This document shows positions 1 to 7,630 of a stretch of 64,000 nucleotides of DNA, piece by piece. The stretch covers positions 310,001 through 374,000 of the forward strand of contig JAIOPI010000004.1 in NCBI GenBank assembly GCA_021413965.1, written 5' to 3'. The first letter of the stretch is position 1. The number at the start of each line of letters is the position of its first letter. The DNA is from Lentisphaerota bacterium (lineage in GTDB: Bacteria; Verrucomicrobiota; Kiritimatiellia; UBA8416; JAIOPI01). The translations under genes were made by a program, and so were the position numbers. A model generated the notes under the pieces. It saw only the letters and a list, made by a program, of their open reading frames with translations, ran no database searches and was not told the origin of the DNA.

Positions 1-393
1 AATGCCTTGGGCTCCTTCGCGGTGACCGCGGACAGCCCCGCCCAGGATCGGGCCGTCTTTCGTCACGCCGTGGAATCCATCGTGCTGCTGCTCTGCCCCT
101 TCGCGCCGCACGTAGCCGAGGAACTCTGGCAGGTGCTGGGGCACCCGCCCAGCGTGTTCGAAGCGGGCTGGCCTGCCGTCGATCTCGCAGCGCTGGTGCG
201 CGACGAGGTCGAGATCGCCGTGCAAATCAACGGCAAGGTCCGTGATCGCCTGACCGTGCCGACCGGCCTGGACGCCAAGGCGCTGGAAGCGCTGGCGCTT
301 GCATCCCCGGTGGTCCAGCGCTACCTGGATGGCAAGACGGTCCGCAAGGTCATCGTGGTGCCGGGCAAACTGATCAACGTCGCCGTATCGTGA
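1..393 (+). CDS. leuS: Leucyl-tRNA synthetase, C-terminal fragment cut by the window edge
   Basis: The reading frame is open from base 1, so the start lies outside the window and only the last 130 codons are seen. The segment holds the end of the anticodon-binding helical bundle (motif PFAPHVAEELW, typical of class Ia LeuRS) and the small C-terminal domain with VQINGKVRDR and the closing VIVVPGKLINVAV, both very characteristic of bacterial LeuRS. The enzyme charges tRNA-Leu in the cytoplasm. The stop codon overlaps the GTG start of the next small gene, so the two are probably translated together. Identification is firm from the C-terminal motifs; the catalytic HIGH and KMSKS motifs cannot be checked here. 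Confidence 0.95.
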   Translation, partial: NALGSFAVTADSPAQDRAVFRHAVESIVLLLCPFAPHVAEELWQVLGHPPSVFEAGWPAVDLAALVRDEVEIAVQINGKVRDRLTVPTGLDAKALEALALASPVVQRYLDGKTVRKVIVVPGKLINVAVS

Positions 394-557
394 CCACCCC
401 GTCCCCCAATGAGTCCCCGAACTTGCGCGCCTCGCTTCGCCGCGTCGGGCGTGCCTGGTTCGAACTCACCGCTGATGAGCAGCGCGCCGTGGCTCTGATC
501 CTGGGCCTGCTCGTCCTGGGCATTCTCGCCCGCTACTGGCACGCCATGCTCCCCTAA
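390..557 (+). CDS. 55-residue single-pass membrane protein coupled to leuS
   Basis: A short frame begins with GTG at 390, sharing GTGA with the leuS stop (TGA 391-393), and ends at TAA 555-557. It encodes 55 residues: a polar N-terminus, the phrase WFELTADEQRAVALI, then one hydrophobic helix (about residues 35-49) ending in RYWHAML. The layout (ELT-x-x-EQ followed by a Leu/Ala/Gly helix and RYW) resembles the N-terminal anchor of ComEA-like helix-hairpin-helix proteins in this group, but no HhH domain follows. The overlap suggests translational coupling to leuS. The function is unknown, and it could be a truncated remnant of a ComEA-type protein. Support is the overlap, the clean helix and the lack of any competing frame. 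Confidence 0.6.
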   Translation: MTTPSPNESPNLRASLRRVGRAWFELTADEQRAVALILGLLVLGILARYWHAMLP

Positions 558-672
558 GCATGGGACACTCATCTTTCGTCCCGGACGAACGCATCAACAA
601 ATTTGCCAGGTGGCCTGCAACCTCCAACCGTGTGCGCATGCGTGGCGAGGCGCTCCGTCCCGTACTTCCCAT

Positions 673-701
673 TTGGATTTGCGCCACGCTTGGTCTAAGA
701 T
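673..701 (+). promoter_or_regulatory. Candidate sigma-70-type promoter for the Minf_1886-type gene
   Basis: TTGGAT (673-678) and TAAGAT (696-701) are separated by 17 bases. The predicted start of transcription, near 708, leaves a leader of about 58 bases before the ATG at 767. The match to consensus is moderate. Confidence 0.3.
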
Positions 702-766
702 TGCCTCACCGTTGTCGGTGCCACGCGTGATCACGATGGCCACGATGCGGTGACACAGGACTTGCC

Positions 767-1249
767 ATGCGTGATGCCGCCATGTTGAAAGCCGTGCAGG
801 AGATTTGCACCCGCGACCGGCGCTACCGGCCGGAGAGCTATCTCTTTGTCCTCGATGCACTCGAGTTCACGACCAAAGTGTTGCAGAAGAGCGCGCGGAG
901 CGGCAAGGAGCGGCACGTCGGCGGGCGGGAGTTGCTCGAAGGGCTGCGCCACTTCGCGCTGCAGGAATTCGGCCCGATGGCCCTGCGCGTTCTGAACACC
1001 TGGGGCGTCAAACGCTCGGAAGATTTCGGCGAAATCGTCTTCAACCTCGTCGAGTCCGGCAAGCTGCGCAAGACCGAGGAAGACTCGCGCCAGGACTTTG
1101 CCGGCGGCTATGATTTCACCGAAGCTTTTGCCGTGCCGTTCCTGCCGGCCTCCAAACCGGAAGGCGCCAAGCGCGTGGGCCGAACACCGCGCGCGTCCGG
1201 CGAAGGAGGCAAGCGCAAGGCCACTCCGCCCGCCCCCCCCGCGAGCTGA
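767..1249 (+). CDS. Minf_1886 family protein (Planctomycetes/Verrucomicrobia-restricted family)
   Basis: A 160-residue soluble protein. The N-terminal 115 residues match my memory of the Minf_1886 family, a conserved protein largely confined to Planctomycetes and Verrucomicrobia: RYRPESYLFVLDALEFT, then HVGGRELLEGLRHFALQEFGPMALRVLNTWGV and EDFGEIVFNLVESGKL. The remaining 45 residues are a basic, Pro/Ala-rich low-complexity tail. AGGA lies 6 bases before the ATG. It is flanked upstream by leuS and its small partner and downstream by a convergent gene, with a hairpin between. No biochemical role is known to me. Its value here is taxonomic. Confidence 0.8.
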   Translation: MRDAAMLKAVQEICTRDRRYRPESYLFVLDALEFTTKVLQKSARSGKERHVGGRELLEGLRHFALQEFGPMALRVLNTWGVKRSEDFGEIVFNLVESGKLRKTEEDSRQDFAGGYDFTEAFAVPFLPASKPEGAKRVGRTPRASGEGGKRKATPPAPPAS

Positions 1250-1250
1250 C

Positions 1251-1279
1251 GCGGTCTGGCGACGGCCGTTGCAGACCGC
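1251..1279. terminator. Hairpin between convergent genes, probable bidirectional terminator
   Basis: Perfect 8-base arms GCGGTCTG (1251-1258) and CAGACCGC (1272-1279) enclose a further 4-base pairing (CGAC 1260-1263 with GTTG 1268-1271, one wobble). The hairpin fills the 41-base gap between the plus-strand gene ending at 1249 and the minus-strand gene ending at 1291. There is no U-tract on either side. Confidence 0.5.
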
Positions 1280-1290
1280 CCCAGCACCGA

Positions 1291-2451
1291 TCAAGGCTGG
1301 CGAAATTCGGCGCCAAACTGTGCCAGATAGGCCAGGCTGAAGCACCGGAAGAAGACCGCCACGGGGAGCATCACCACGGTGCCCACATAGGGGATGATGA
1401 GCAGGCACCCGGCCACGCAACAGGTCATGATCACCAGCGCCAGCACGCACACCCCGGCCAGCAGGTATAGCAGCAGGTAATAGATCCCGTAGCCGATGAA
1501 CGCCCACGTGTGGTTGCCCAGCACGCGCAGAAAGCGAGCCCATGCCGGCGCGGCGCCGAGGTTCTCGTTGTACATAATGGGAACGATGAAATCTTCCAGG
1601 AATCTTCCGATGTACAGGAACACGCAGGACACCACAATCCACAGCAGCAGGTTCGCCGTCAACGTTGGCCACAGCCCCGACAAGGTCTGATCCCGGAGAT
1701 ACGGGATGGCAAGCGAGAACACCCCAACCCCGATCAGGATGGCGACGATCGCCAACCCCACCAGCGTATAGACGATCGTCCACTGAAAGAGCGAGTTGCC
1801 GTGCTTCCGGTAGGCGTGCCAGGGAGCCGCCACCTCCATGCGATCATGAACGATATTGTCCAGGAACATGAACTTCCCGCGGCAGCGCACCCATAACAAC
1901 ACCAGCCCGATGGCGACCGAAACGAGAACGACGATGCTGGTGATCCCAATGATCAGGGGCGCATGCTCGACCACTTTCTGCCACAGCTGCGCCAGGTACG
2001 CCGCGGGATCGCCCCCAGACTCCGCCGCCATGGATTCCTGCCACTTGCCGCCGCCCGGATTGAAACTGCCGCCTTGCTCGCCCAGCGTGGCCAACCAGGC
2101 GCTGAAGCCCAAGGCAAACCACTTCCCCAGATTGAAGGGCCGGAAAAGAATATCCTTCGTGCGTTCCCACGCCAGCCCCGCGCAATCGCTGCATGAGCGC
2201 GGGCCCGAATCGGCGCAAAATTCCGACGACACGACCACCGGCTCACCCCCCGACGGGGGCACCACGTCCGGCTGAATGGGCGGTGGCGCAAAAAGCCCCG
2301 GCACCGTGTGGGCCTGCGCCCACGCGCTGCCCATGCCCGTGTTCCACACGAAGTCCGACGGTGCCAGCAGGCCGTCCCGAACGGCTTGAAACAACGCGTC
2401 TTCCGTAATCGGCCCGACCTGTTTTCCGCGTGCGAAGTAGTACCACTGCAT
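1291..2451 (-). CDS. GYF_2-domain multi-pass membrane protein
   Basis: 386 residues. The first 55 residues form a GYF_2/DUF4339 domain (WYYFARGKQVGPI, then the DGLLAPSDFVW phrase), a small domain common in bacteria with multi-pass membrane proteins and thought to bind proline-rich peptides. After a Pro-rich linker with a CxxC-like pair (SCSDCAG), residues from about 110 carry the pattern WERTKDILFRPFNLGKWFALGF followed by at least five hydrophobic segments to the C-terminus. This part resembles the DUF7544/DUF975-like membrane proteins. AGGA lies 9 bases upstream of the ATG. The role is unknown. A smaller multi-pass protein of similar flavour lies nearby at 3239-3886. Confidence 0.7.
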   Translation of the reverse strand: MQWYYFARGKQVGPITEDALFQAVRDGLLAPSDFVWNTGMGSAWAQAHTVPGLFAPPPIQPDVVPPSGGEPVVVSSEFCADSGPRSCSDCAGLAWERTKDILFRPFNLGKWFALGFSAWLATLGEQGGSFNPGGGKWQESMAAESGGDPAAYLAQLWQKVVEHAPLIIGITSIVVLVSVAIGLVLLWVRCRGKFMFLDNIVHDRMEVAAPWHAYRKHGNSLFQWTIVYTLVGLAIVAILIGVGVFSLAIPYLRDQTLSGLWPTLTANLLLWIVVSCVFLYIGRFLEDFIVPIMYNENLGAAPAWARFLRVLGNHTWAFIGYGIYYLLLYLLAGVCVLALVIMTCCVAGCLLIIPYVGTVVMLPVAVFFRCFSLAYLAQFGAEFRQP

Positions 2452-2590
2452 GATGGATCATCCTGAGCGTATGGCAACTCTGTGCGGGCATTCTTGACGC
2501 CGGGCACGCAGAAACGCAAGTTTATAGGGTGTGAATTCCCCTCGATGAAGGGTCTTCTTTCGCCCGACGCAGACGCACCAGCCGAAGGCC

Positions 2591-3049
2591 ATGCAGGCGA
2601 GCCATATGGACAACATGAATACGCCGGCTGAAGGACTGGGATCCACCAACGCCTACCGTGACCTCAATCGCGCCATGCTGATCGTCGCGGTGCTCGTGCT
2701 CGCCTGGATTTTCGCCCTGCATGTCCTGTCGATGGCGCTGGGCTACCCTCTGCACGCTTGCGCTTCGCGCGCATATTTCGGTATCCCCTGCCCGCTTTGC
2801 GGCCTGACCCGCGGCCTCGCTTGCCTGGCCACCGGCGACCTGCAACGTGCAACCGCCTACAATCCTCTCAGCGTCCCCGTCGCACTCGTTATCCTGGCCG
2901 AGCTGTGTTACCGCGCCACGGCAACAGGGCGCCGCGGCGCACACCGCCTGGCCCGCTTCAGTCGCACCGACGCCCGACTGCACCAGCTCGCCCTTGCGGC
3001 CTTCATCGGCTATGCCATCGGTTTCTACTTGCTACAACTCGCACCCTAA
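2591..3049 (+). CDS. DUF2752 membrane protein
   Basis: 152 residues with an N-terminal hydrophobic helix (about 31-52), a central conserved block CPLCGLTRGLACLATGDLQ with RATAYNPL, and two further helices. The CPxCGxTR...G....A...NP signature is that of DUF2752, a family of small membrane proteins of unknown function found across bacteria. No clear Shine-Dalgarno marks the start; ATG at 2591 and ATG at 2606 are both possible. It lies between the divergent GYF_2 gene and another small membrane-protein gene, and no functional partner is evident. Confidence 0.75.
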   Translation: MQASHMDNMNTPAEGLGSTNAYRDLNRAMLIVAVLVLAWIFALHVLSMALGYPLHACASRAYFGIPCPLCGLTRGLACLATGDLQRATAYNPLSVPVALVILAELCYRATATGRRGAHRLARFSRTDARLHQLALAAFIGYAIGFYLLQLAP

Positions 3050-3188
3050 GCGTGCCGTTTCACCGGTAGTCGCACCTGCGGGCCTTCCAGGCTCCGACCG
3101 CTCGCCGTGTCTGCTCTGGCGCGGCTTTCCAGTTCCCTCGTCTTGCGGTGCCGCCTCCCCGCCGGACCGCAGTAACAGGCGCCACCGC

Positions 3189-3216
3189 TTGACTATCCAC
3201 ATCGACACGCTATTCT
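3189..3216 (+). promoter_or_regulatory. Candidate sigma-70 promoter for the membrane protein at 3239
   Basis: TTGACT (3189-3194), a 16-base spacer and TATTCT (3211-3216). Transcription would begin near 3223, just before the GAGGAGG ribosome-binding site at 3226-3232, giving a leader of only about 16 bases. Confidence 0.5.
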
Positions 3217-3238
3217 TGGAATGAAGAGGAGGAACATC

Positions 3239-3886
3239 ATGAGCGTGCAGGTGGATATCGGTGGCTGGTTGACCAAGGGCCTGGACCTTTATAAGCGGAA
3301 TTTCGGATTGCTGGTCGTGGCCAGCCTGCTGGCCATGCTGCTCAGCGCGGTCACCTTTGGCATCCTGGCTGGCCCCATGTTTGCCGGTCTCATCCTGATC
3401 GCACTTCGCTTGCTGCGCGGCGCCGAGCCCAAGCCCGCCGTCGGAACTCTGTTCGAAGGCTTCAATCACTTCGCCCAATCGTTCCTCTTCATGCTGGTCT
3501 GGGGGCTGATTTGCATCGTGGCCGGCACCGTGCTGAGCTTGATCCCCTGCATCGGCCAAGCGGTTCTGATCGTCGGCAGCCTCGCGCTGAGCACGCTGCT
3601 GATGTTCGCCATGTTCCTGATTGTTGATCGCGGCATGGCGTTCTGGCCGGCCTCGATGGCCAGCCTGGAAGCGGTTAAGCCCGCGTTCTGGCCTCTCCTC
3701 GGCTTCAGCGTGATTGCGCAGATCGTGAGCCAACTTGGCGCTATCGCCTGCGGTATCGGCATCGTGTTCACGCTGCCGATTGGCGTCTGCGCCATGGCCA
3801 TCGCCTACGAGACGTTCATCGTGCAGGGCGGTACGCCTGACCCCGCCACCCCGCCGGTGGACGCCCCGCCGCCTCCCCTGGCCTGA
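3239..3886 (+). CDS. Small multi-pass membrane protein of unknown function
   Basis: I place the start at ATG 3239, because GAGGAGG (3226-3232) sits 6 bases upstream; an in-frame ATG at 3221 would overlap that site. The 215-residue product begins with an amphipathic stretch (VDIGGWLTKGLDLYKRNF), then has four or five hydrophobic segments rich in Leu, Ala and Gly, and ends in a Pro-rich tail. The phrase GGWLTKGLDLYKRNFGLLV resembles DUF975-like and related bacterial membrane proteins, but I cannot assign a family firmly. The next gene is convergent and ends 12 bases away. Confidence 0.7.
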   Translation: MSVQVDIGGWLTKGLDLYKRNFGLLVVASLLAMLLSAVTFGILAGPMFAGLILIALRLLRGAEPKPAVGTLFEGFNHFAQSFLFMLVWGLICIVAGTVLSLIPCIGQAVLIVGSLALSTLLMFAMFLIVDRGMAFWPASMASLEAVKPAFWPLLGFSVIAQIVSQLGAIACGIGIVFTLPIGVCAMAIAYETFIVQGGTPDPATPPVDAPPPPLA

Positions 3887-3898
3887 TCCGCCAATCGG

Positions 3899-5218
3899 TT
3901 AGCGCCCGCCCTCGTCATGAATCCGGACGTCGGCGGGCGCGAGCAGCGTCCGCTCCAGCGCGTCCATCCGACCGTCGTCCGTACGGCGATACCGGACACG
4001 CACGGTCGCCACCGACGCCACGCCTGATACGGCACCGAGGCGCAGCTCATAGCGTAAGGTCAGGGACTGCCCCGGCCCCAGATCGCCCAATCGCAGCGTC
4101 TCCTCGCGCGGCACGCCGACGACCAGTTGGCGAAAGTCCTCTCCCGGCTGGCGGTAAGCCGTCACCACCTCCGGGGCAAAGGACACCGTCACCAGCATGC
4201 CCCCCCTCGACAGCGCTGTGGCTCCAGATTCGCCCGCCGCCCCACGGGCTCCCGTGATCCCAATCGTCAGGAGCGCCTGCCCCATGTCGACGCCCGTCGT
4301 CACCAGTTCCGCATCCAAGCTGAGCGTCTCGCTCGCCGGGGCCGCTAAGCCCGTGGCGAGGGTGCTGCCGGAAAGTCTCGCCCGCATCGCGACAGGCTCG
4401 GCCTTTGCGGGGCGCTTGTCCTTCACGTCTCTGACCGCGCCATCGCGGTCGCGCCGGCTCTCTTTATCTTCCTGCTCCAAGGACGTGGCCACCGCCTGCG
4501 GCTGGACAGGCACGACTGCCGCATCCGGAACGCTGGCGGCCAGACCTTCAGAGTCTGCGGCCTGTCCCTGATCATGCCGATTGGCATCAACGAGGAGACG
4601 GCGGCCACCGCCGGTCGCCGCGGCTTCGCTCGGCACTGCGTCCGAAGGCGCCATCACGTACATCGGTTCGGGTGCCGCGGGAGGCAAGGCCGCGGGTGCA
4701 GGCAGGAGCACGTCTTCTCCAAGCCGCGGCGGAGGTTCGGAAGCAATCGTGGCCTCTGCGCGGCCCGTTGACTGGTCTTCCTTCTTGGCCATGGCGGGTG
4801 CGCTGGCGTTCTGCAATTTGGCACCGGTCAAGTCCAACTCGGCCGTTTCCAGCGGTGTCCGCGCGTGCGGCACGATCGCCCAGAGCAACCCCAGGAGCAG
4901 CGCGAAGCCGGCGGCACGGGCCAGGCCGGGATGGGCCTGGAAGATCCACGTCCGAGCGCGTGCAGCCCAGGCCGGCCGCGAAGACGCCACCGCGCTGTCG
5001 AGGATGCGGCGCTTGCTGGATGTCGACAGGGTCGTCTGTGCAGGCGCCGTGCCCGCCAGCGCGTCCTGCAGGAGGTCGAGGGTCGTCACGATCTCCCGCA
5101 GCGACGCCTGGCAGTCACGGCAGGCGGCCAGATGCGCGCGAACCGCAGCGGTGGTCGCGGCGTCCAGGTCGCCCAAATGATAGGCGGTCAACTTGCCGCG
5201 GATGTGCTCACAGGTCAT
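3899..5218 (-). CDS. Anti-sigma factor-like protein: zinc-finger domain plus YfbK-type C-terminal domain
   Basis: 439 residues. Residues 1-45 are an anti-sigma zinc finger (zf-HC2: [16 protein letters not shown], then the HLAACRDC pair). One hydrophobic helix near 105-120 is followed by about 200 residues of Ala/Pro-rich linker. The last 110 residues (VTVSFAPEVVTAYR, then LGDLGPGQSLTLRYELRLG and ATVRVRYR) resemble the C-terminal domain of YfbK-type von Willebrand factor A proteins, yet no VWA domain is present. The gene overlaps the upstream ECF sigma gene by 11 bases, the usual arrangement of a sigma/anti-sigma pair. The likely role is a membrane-bound regulator of that sigma factor with an exported sensory region. 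Confidence 0.75.
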   Translation of the reverse strand: MTCEHIRGKLTAYHLGDLDAATTAAVRAHLAACRDCQASLREIVTTLDLLQDALAGTAPAQTTLSTSSKRRILDSAVASSRPAWAARARTWIFQAHPGLARAAGFALLLGLLWAIVPHARTPLETAELDLTGAKLQNASAPAMAKKEDQSTGRAEATIASEPPPRLGEDVLLPAPAALPPAAPEPMYVMAPSDAVPSEAAATGGGRRLLVDANRHDQGQAADSEGLAASVPDAAVVPVQPQAVATSLEQEDKESRRDRDGAVRDVKDKRPAKAEPVAMRARLSGSTLATGLAAPASETLSLDAELVTTGVDMGQALLTIGITGARGAAGESGATALSRGGMLVTVSFAPEVVTAYRQPGEDFRQLVVGVPREETLRLGDLGPGQSLTLRYELRLGAVSGVASVATVRVRYRRTDDGRMDALERTLLAPADVRIHDEGGR

Positions 5219-5789
5219 GGTGGATGCCCTCCGCCGCAGACCGCACGCCGGCCTGATTCAGACTGCGCGCCAGCTTTCGCACCGCATGGTGCAGGATGTT
5301 GCCCACGTTTCCCGAACTTCTCCCGGTGATCCGGCTGATCTCCTCGTACGACAGCCCCTCCTCCAGGCGTAGCAGCACAACCTGCCGCTCGCGAGGATGC
5401 AGGCGCTGGAGATGCTGCAGAACCAGCGCCCGGCGTTCATCCTCGCCGCCCGGAACGGGGCGCGAATCCGCCACCGTCGTCACGGCGATTTCCGCGCGCT
5501 CGCCCTCCACCAACCGCATCCGTCCCTGCCGGCGCAGGTGATCGATCGCCTCGTTGTGCGTCACGCGATACAGCCACGCTTTGAGCGGCACGGCCGGCTG
5601 CACGCCATCCGTCCAGTGGCGGCAAAGCTTGATGAAGACGTTCTGGACCACGTCCTCGGCGGCCGTGGCATCGCGCAGCATGCGAGCCGCATAACGCAAC
5701 AGCGGTTTCTCGTGCTCCACGACCATGCACGTCACTTGGCGCATCCGGTCCGCTGACACCTGATCCGCCGCCATACCGGTTTCAACCAT
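5208..5789 (-). CDS. ECF-type RNA polymerase sigma factor
   Basis: I choose ATG at 5789, preceded by GGAAGGG 6 bases upstream; an in-frame ATG at 5816 would add nine residues with no ribosome-binding site. The product has 193 residues. Region 2 is seen in [11 protein letters not shown]...[16 protein letters not shown] and [19 protein letters not shown], and region 4 in [28 protein letters not shown] with the helix-turn-helix. It directs RNA polymerase to a dedicated promoter set. The stop overlaps the start of the anti-sigma gene by 11 bases, so output of the two is coupled. It is transcribed divergently from guaA. Confidence 0.9.
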   Translation of the reverse strand: MVETGMAADQVSADRMRQVTCMVVEHEKPLLRYAARMLRDATAAEDVVQNVFIKLCRHWTDGVQPAVPLKAWLYRVTHNEAIDHLRRQGRMRLVEGERAEIAVTTVADSRPVPGGEDERRALVLQHLQRLHPRERQVVLLRLEEGLSYEEISRITGRSSGNVGNILHHAVRKLARSLNQAGVRSAAEGIHHDL

Positions 5790-5955
5790 GGTCGACCCTT
5801 CCACTCGCCTGCTCATCTGTATAAACGACGGGGAGGCGGCCTTTCTTCAAGATATTTCTGGTATGGCCCGCGTTTCGACGCCCCGGTCGTCGCGGAATAG
5901 GGCTTGTCCCGCCTTGGCCAGCCTTGGTAGCCTTCAGCTTTTCCCCGGACATCAC

Positions 5956-7500
5956 ATGCAAGCACACGATTGGATCGCCATTCTCGACTACGGTTCGCAA
6001 TACAGCCAGCTCATCGCCCGGCGCATCCGCGAGCAGCATGTCTATTCCGAGCTGATGCGCTTCGACACCCCGGCATCAACCCTGGCCGCACGCAAGCCCG
6101 CGGGCATCATCCTCTCCGGTGGCCCCTCCAGCGTCTTCGAACCCAACGCCCCGCTGGGCGATCCACGCCTCTTCGAACTCGGCGTGCCCGTGCTCGGCAT
6201 CTGCTACGGCATGCAGATGACCGCCAAACTCCTGGGCGGCACCGTCAAGCCCGGCCACAGCCGCGAGTACGGCCACGCCAACATCCGGGTGTCCGCCGCC
6301 GATGCGCTCTTCCGCGGCCTGCCCCATGACGTCGACGTCTGGATGAGCCACGGCGACCAGGTCGTCAACATGCCCCCTGGTTTCCAGGCTGTTGCCGGAA
6401 CCACCGCTTGTCCCGTTGCCGCCATGGCCGATGCGCACCGCCGGATCTACGGCCTGCAGTTCCACCCTGAAGTGGCGCACACCCCCCGCGGAACCGACAT
6501 CCTGCGCCACTTCGTGTTCGATGTCTGCGGCTGCAAGGGTGATTGGCAGATGGCCCAGTTCATCCGCGAAAGCATCGCCGAGATTCGCCGCCGCGTGGGC
6601 GATCAACACGTCGTCTGCGGGCTGAGTGGCGGCGTCGACTCTTCGGTGGTCGCGGTCCTGCTGCATCAGGCCATCGGCGCCCAATTGCACTGCATCTTCG
6701 TTGACAATGGTCTGCTGCGCCACGGTGAAGCCGAGCAGGTCGAACAGACGTTCGGCGATGCCTTCGGCCTCGATTTGCATGTCTCCCACGCCCAGGACCT
6801 CTTCCTCGGGCGCCTCAAGGGCGTCACCGATCCGGAGGCCAAGCGCAAGAGCATCGGGAGCACGTTCATCGAGGTCTTCGCCAACGAGGCGCGCAAGATG
6901 GGCGAAGCCAGGTTCCTGGCCCAAGGCACGCTCTACCCGGACGTCATCGAGAGCTTCTCCCCGATTGGCGGCCCCTCGGCCACCATCAAGAGCCACCACA
7001 ACGTGGGGGGCTTGCCGCCGGACCTGAAATTCGAATTGATTGAGCCCGTGCGCGAACTCTTCAAGGACGAAGTCCGCGAACTCGGCCGCGAGCTCGGCAT
7101 CCCCGCCGCCATCATCGACCGCCAGCCCTTCCCCGGTCCCGGCATGGCCGTGCGCATCCTCGGGGAAGTGACCGCCGAGCGCGTGGCCGTGCTGCAGCAG
7201 GCCGACCTGCGCGTGCAGGAGGAAATGGCCAAACTCCCGAACTACCGCGACATCTGGCAGTCGTTCGCCGTCCTCCTGCCTATTCAGACCGTGGGCGTCA
7301 TGGGCGACAGCCGCACCTACGAGAACGTCGTGGCACTGCGCGTCGTCGAAAGCCGAGACGGCATGACCGCGGACTGGTTTCATGTTCCATACGACACGCT
7401 GGCCCGCACCTCCAACCGCATCATCAACGAGGTGCGCGGCGTGAATCGCGTCGTCTTCGACATCAGTTCAAAGCCGCCCGCCACCATTGAGTGGGAATAG
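5956..7500 (+). CDS. guaA: GMP synthase (glutamine-hydrolysing)
   Basis: 514 residues, the normal bacterial length when started at ATG 5956 ([18 protein letters not shown]). It converts XMP, glutamine and ATP to GMP in the last step of guanine nucleotide synthesis. The class I amidotransferase domain carries the nucleophile C83 in GICYGMQ and the [11 protein letters not shown]is/Glu pair. The ATP-pyrophosphatase domain has the loop [12 protein letters not shown], and the C-terminal dimerisation domain has [14 protein letters not shown] and PPATIEWE motifs. Upstream in-frame codons from 5788 overlap the divergent sigma gene region and are not expected to be translated. No strong Shine-Dalgarno is seen. 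Confidence 0.97.
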   Translation: MQAHDWIAILDYGSQYSQLIARRIREQHVYSELMRFDTPASTLAARKPAGIILSGGPSSVFEPNAPLGDPRLFELGVPVLGICYGMQMTAKLLGGTVKPGHSREYGHANIRVSAADALFRGLPHDVDVWMSHGDQVVNMPPGFQAVAGTTACPVAAMADAHRRIYGLQFHPEVAHTPRGTDILRHFVFDVCGCKGDWQMAQFIRESIAEIRRRVGDQHVVCGLSGGVDSSVVAVLLHQAIGAQLHCIFVDNGLLRHGEAEQVEQTFGDAFGLDLHVSHAQDLFLGRLKGVTDPEAKRKSIGSTFIEVFANEARKMGEARFLAQGTLYPDVIESFSPIGGPSATIKSHHNVGGLPPDLKFELIEPVRELFKDEVRELGRELGIPAAIIDRQPFPGPGMAVRILGEVTAERVAVLQQADLRVQEEMAKLPNYRDIWQSFAVLLPIQTVGVMGDSRTYENVVALRVVESRDGMTADWFHVPYDTLARTSNRIINEVRGVNRVVFDISSKPPATIEWE

Positions 7501-7542
7501 ACCCGGCGCGCGTGCCGGCTGTTCACACCCCCTGCGCCCACT

Positions 7543-7571
7543 TTGCCCGCGCATTGGTTTTGTGATATCCT
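7543..7571 (+). promoter_or_regulatory. Candidate promoter of the CotH/lamin-tail gene
   Basis: TTGCCC (7543-7548), 17 bases, then TATCCT (7566-7571). The -35 start TTGC and the TATNNT -10 recur at other genes in this window. The leader would be about 55-60 bases. Confidence 0.35.
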
Positions 7572-7630
7572 AGCTCACGTAGCGTAGTATCACGTCGGCG
7601 GAACCGTCGCGGCTTAGCGGTGCCAAGCGC

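Noticed and set aside
559..580. GGGAC...GTCCC hairpin after the small gene at 390-557
   Set aside because: Five base pairs with an 11-base loop and no U-tract; too weak to call.
5788..5955. Upstream in-frame extension of guaA
   Set aside because: It overlaps the start region of the divergent sigma gene and adds residues absent from the GuaA family; the canonical N-terminus begins at 5956.
6076..7383. 435-codon open frame opposite guaA
   Set aside because: guaA is unmistakable; the antisense frame has no start signal or domain.
7501..7530. CCGGC...GCCGG inverted repeat after guaA as a terminator
   Set aside because: Only five base pairs with a GC-rich loop and no U-tract; such repeats are expected by chance at this GC content.
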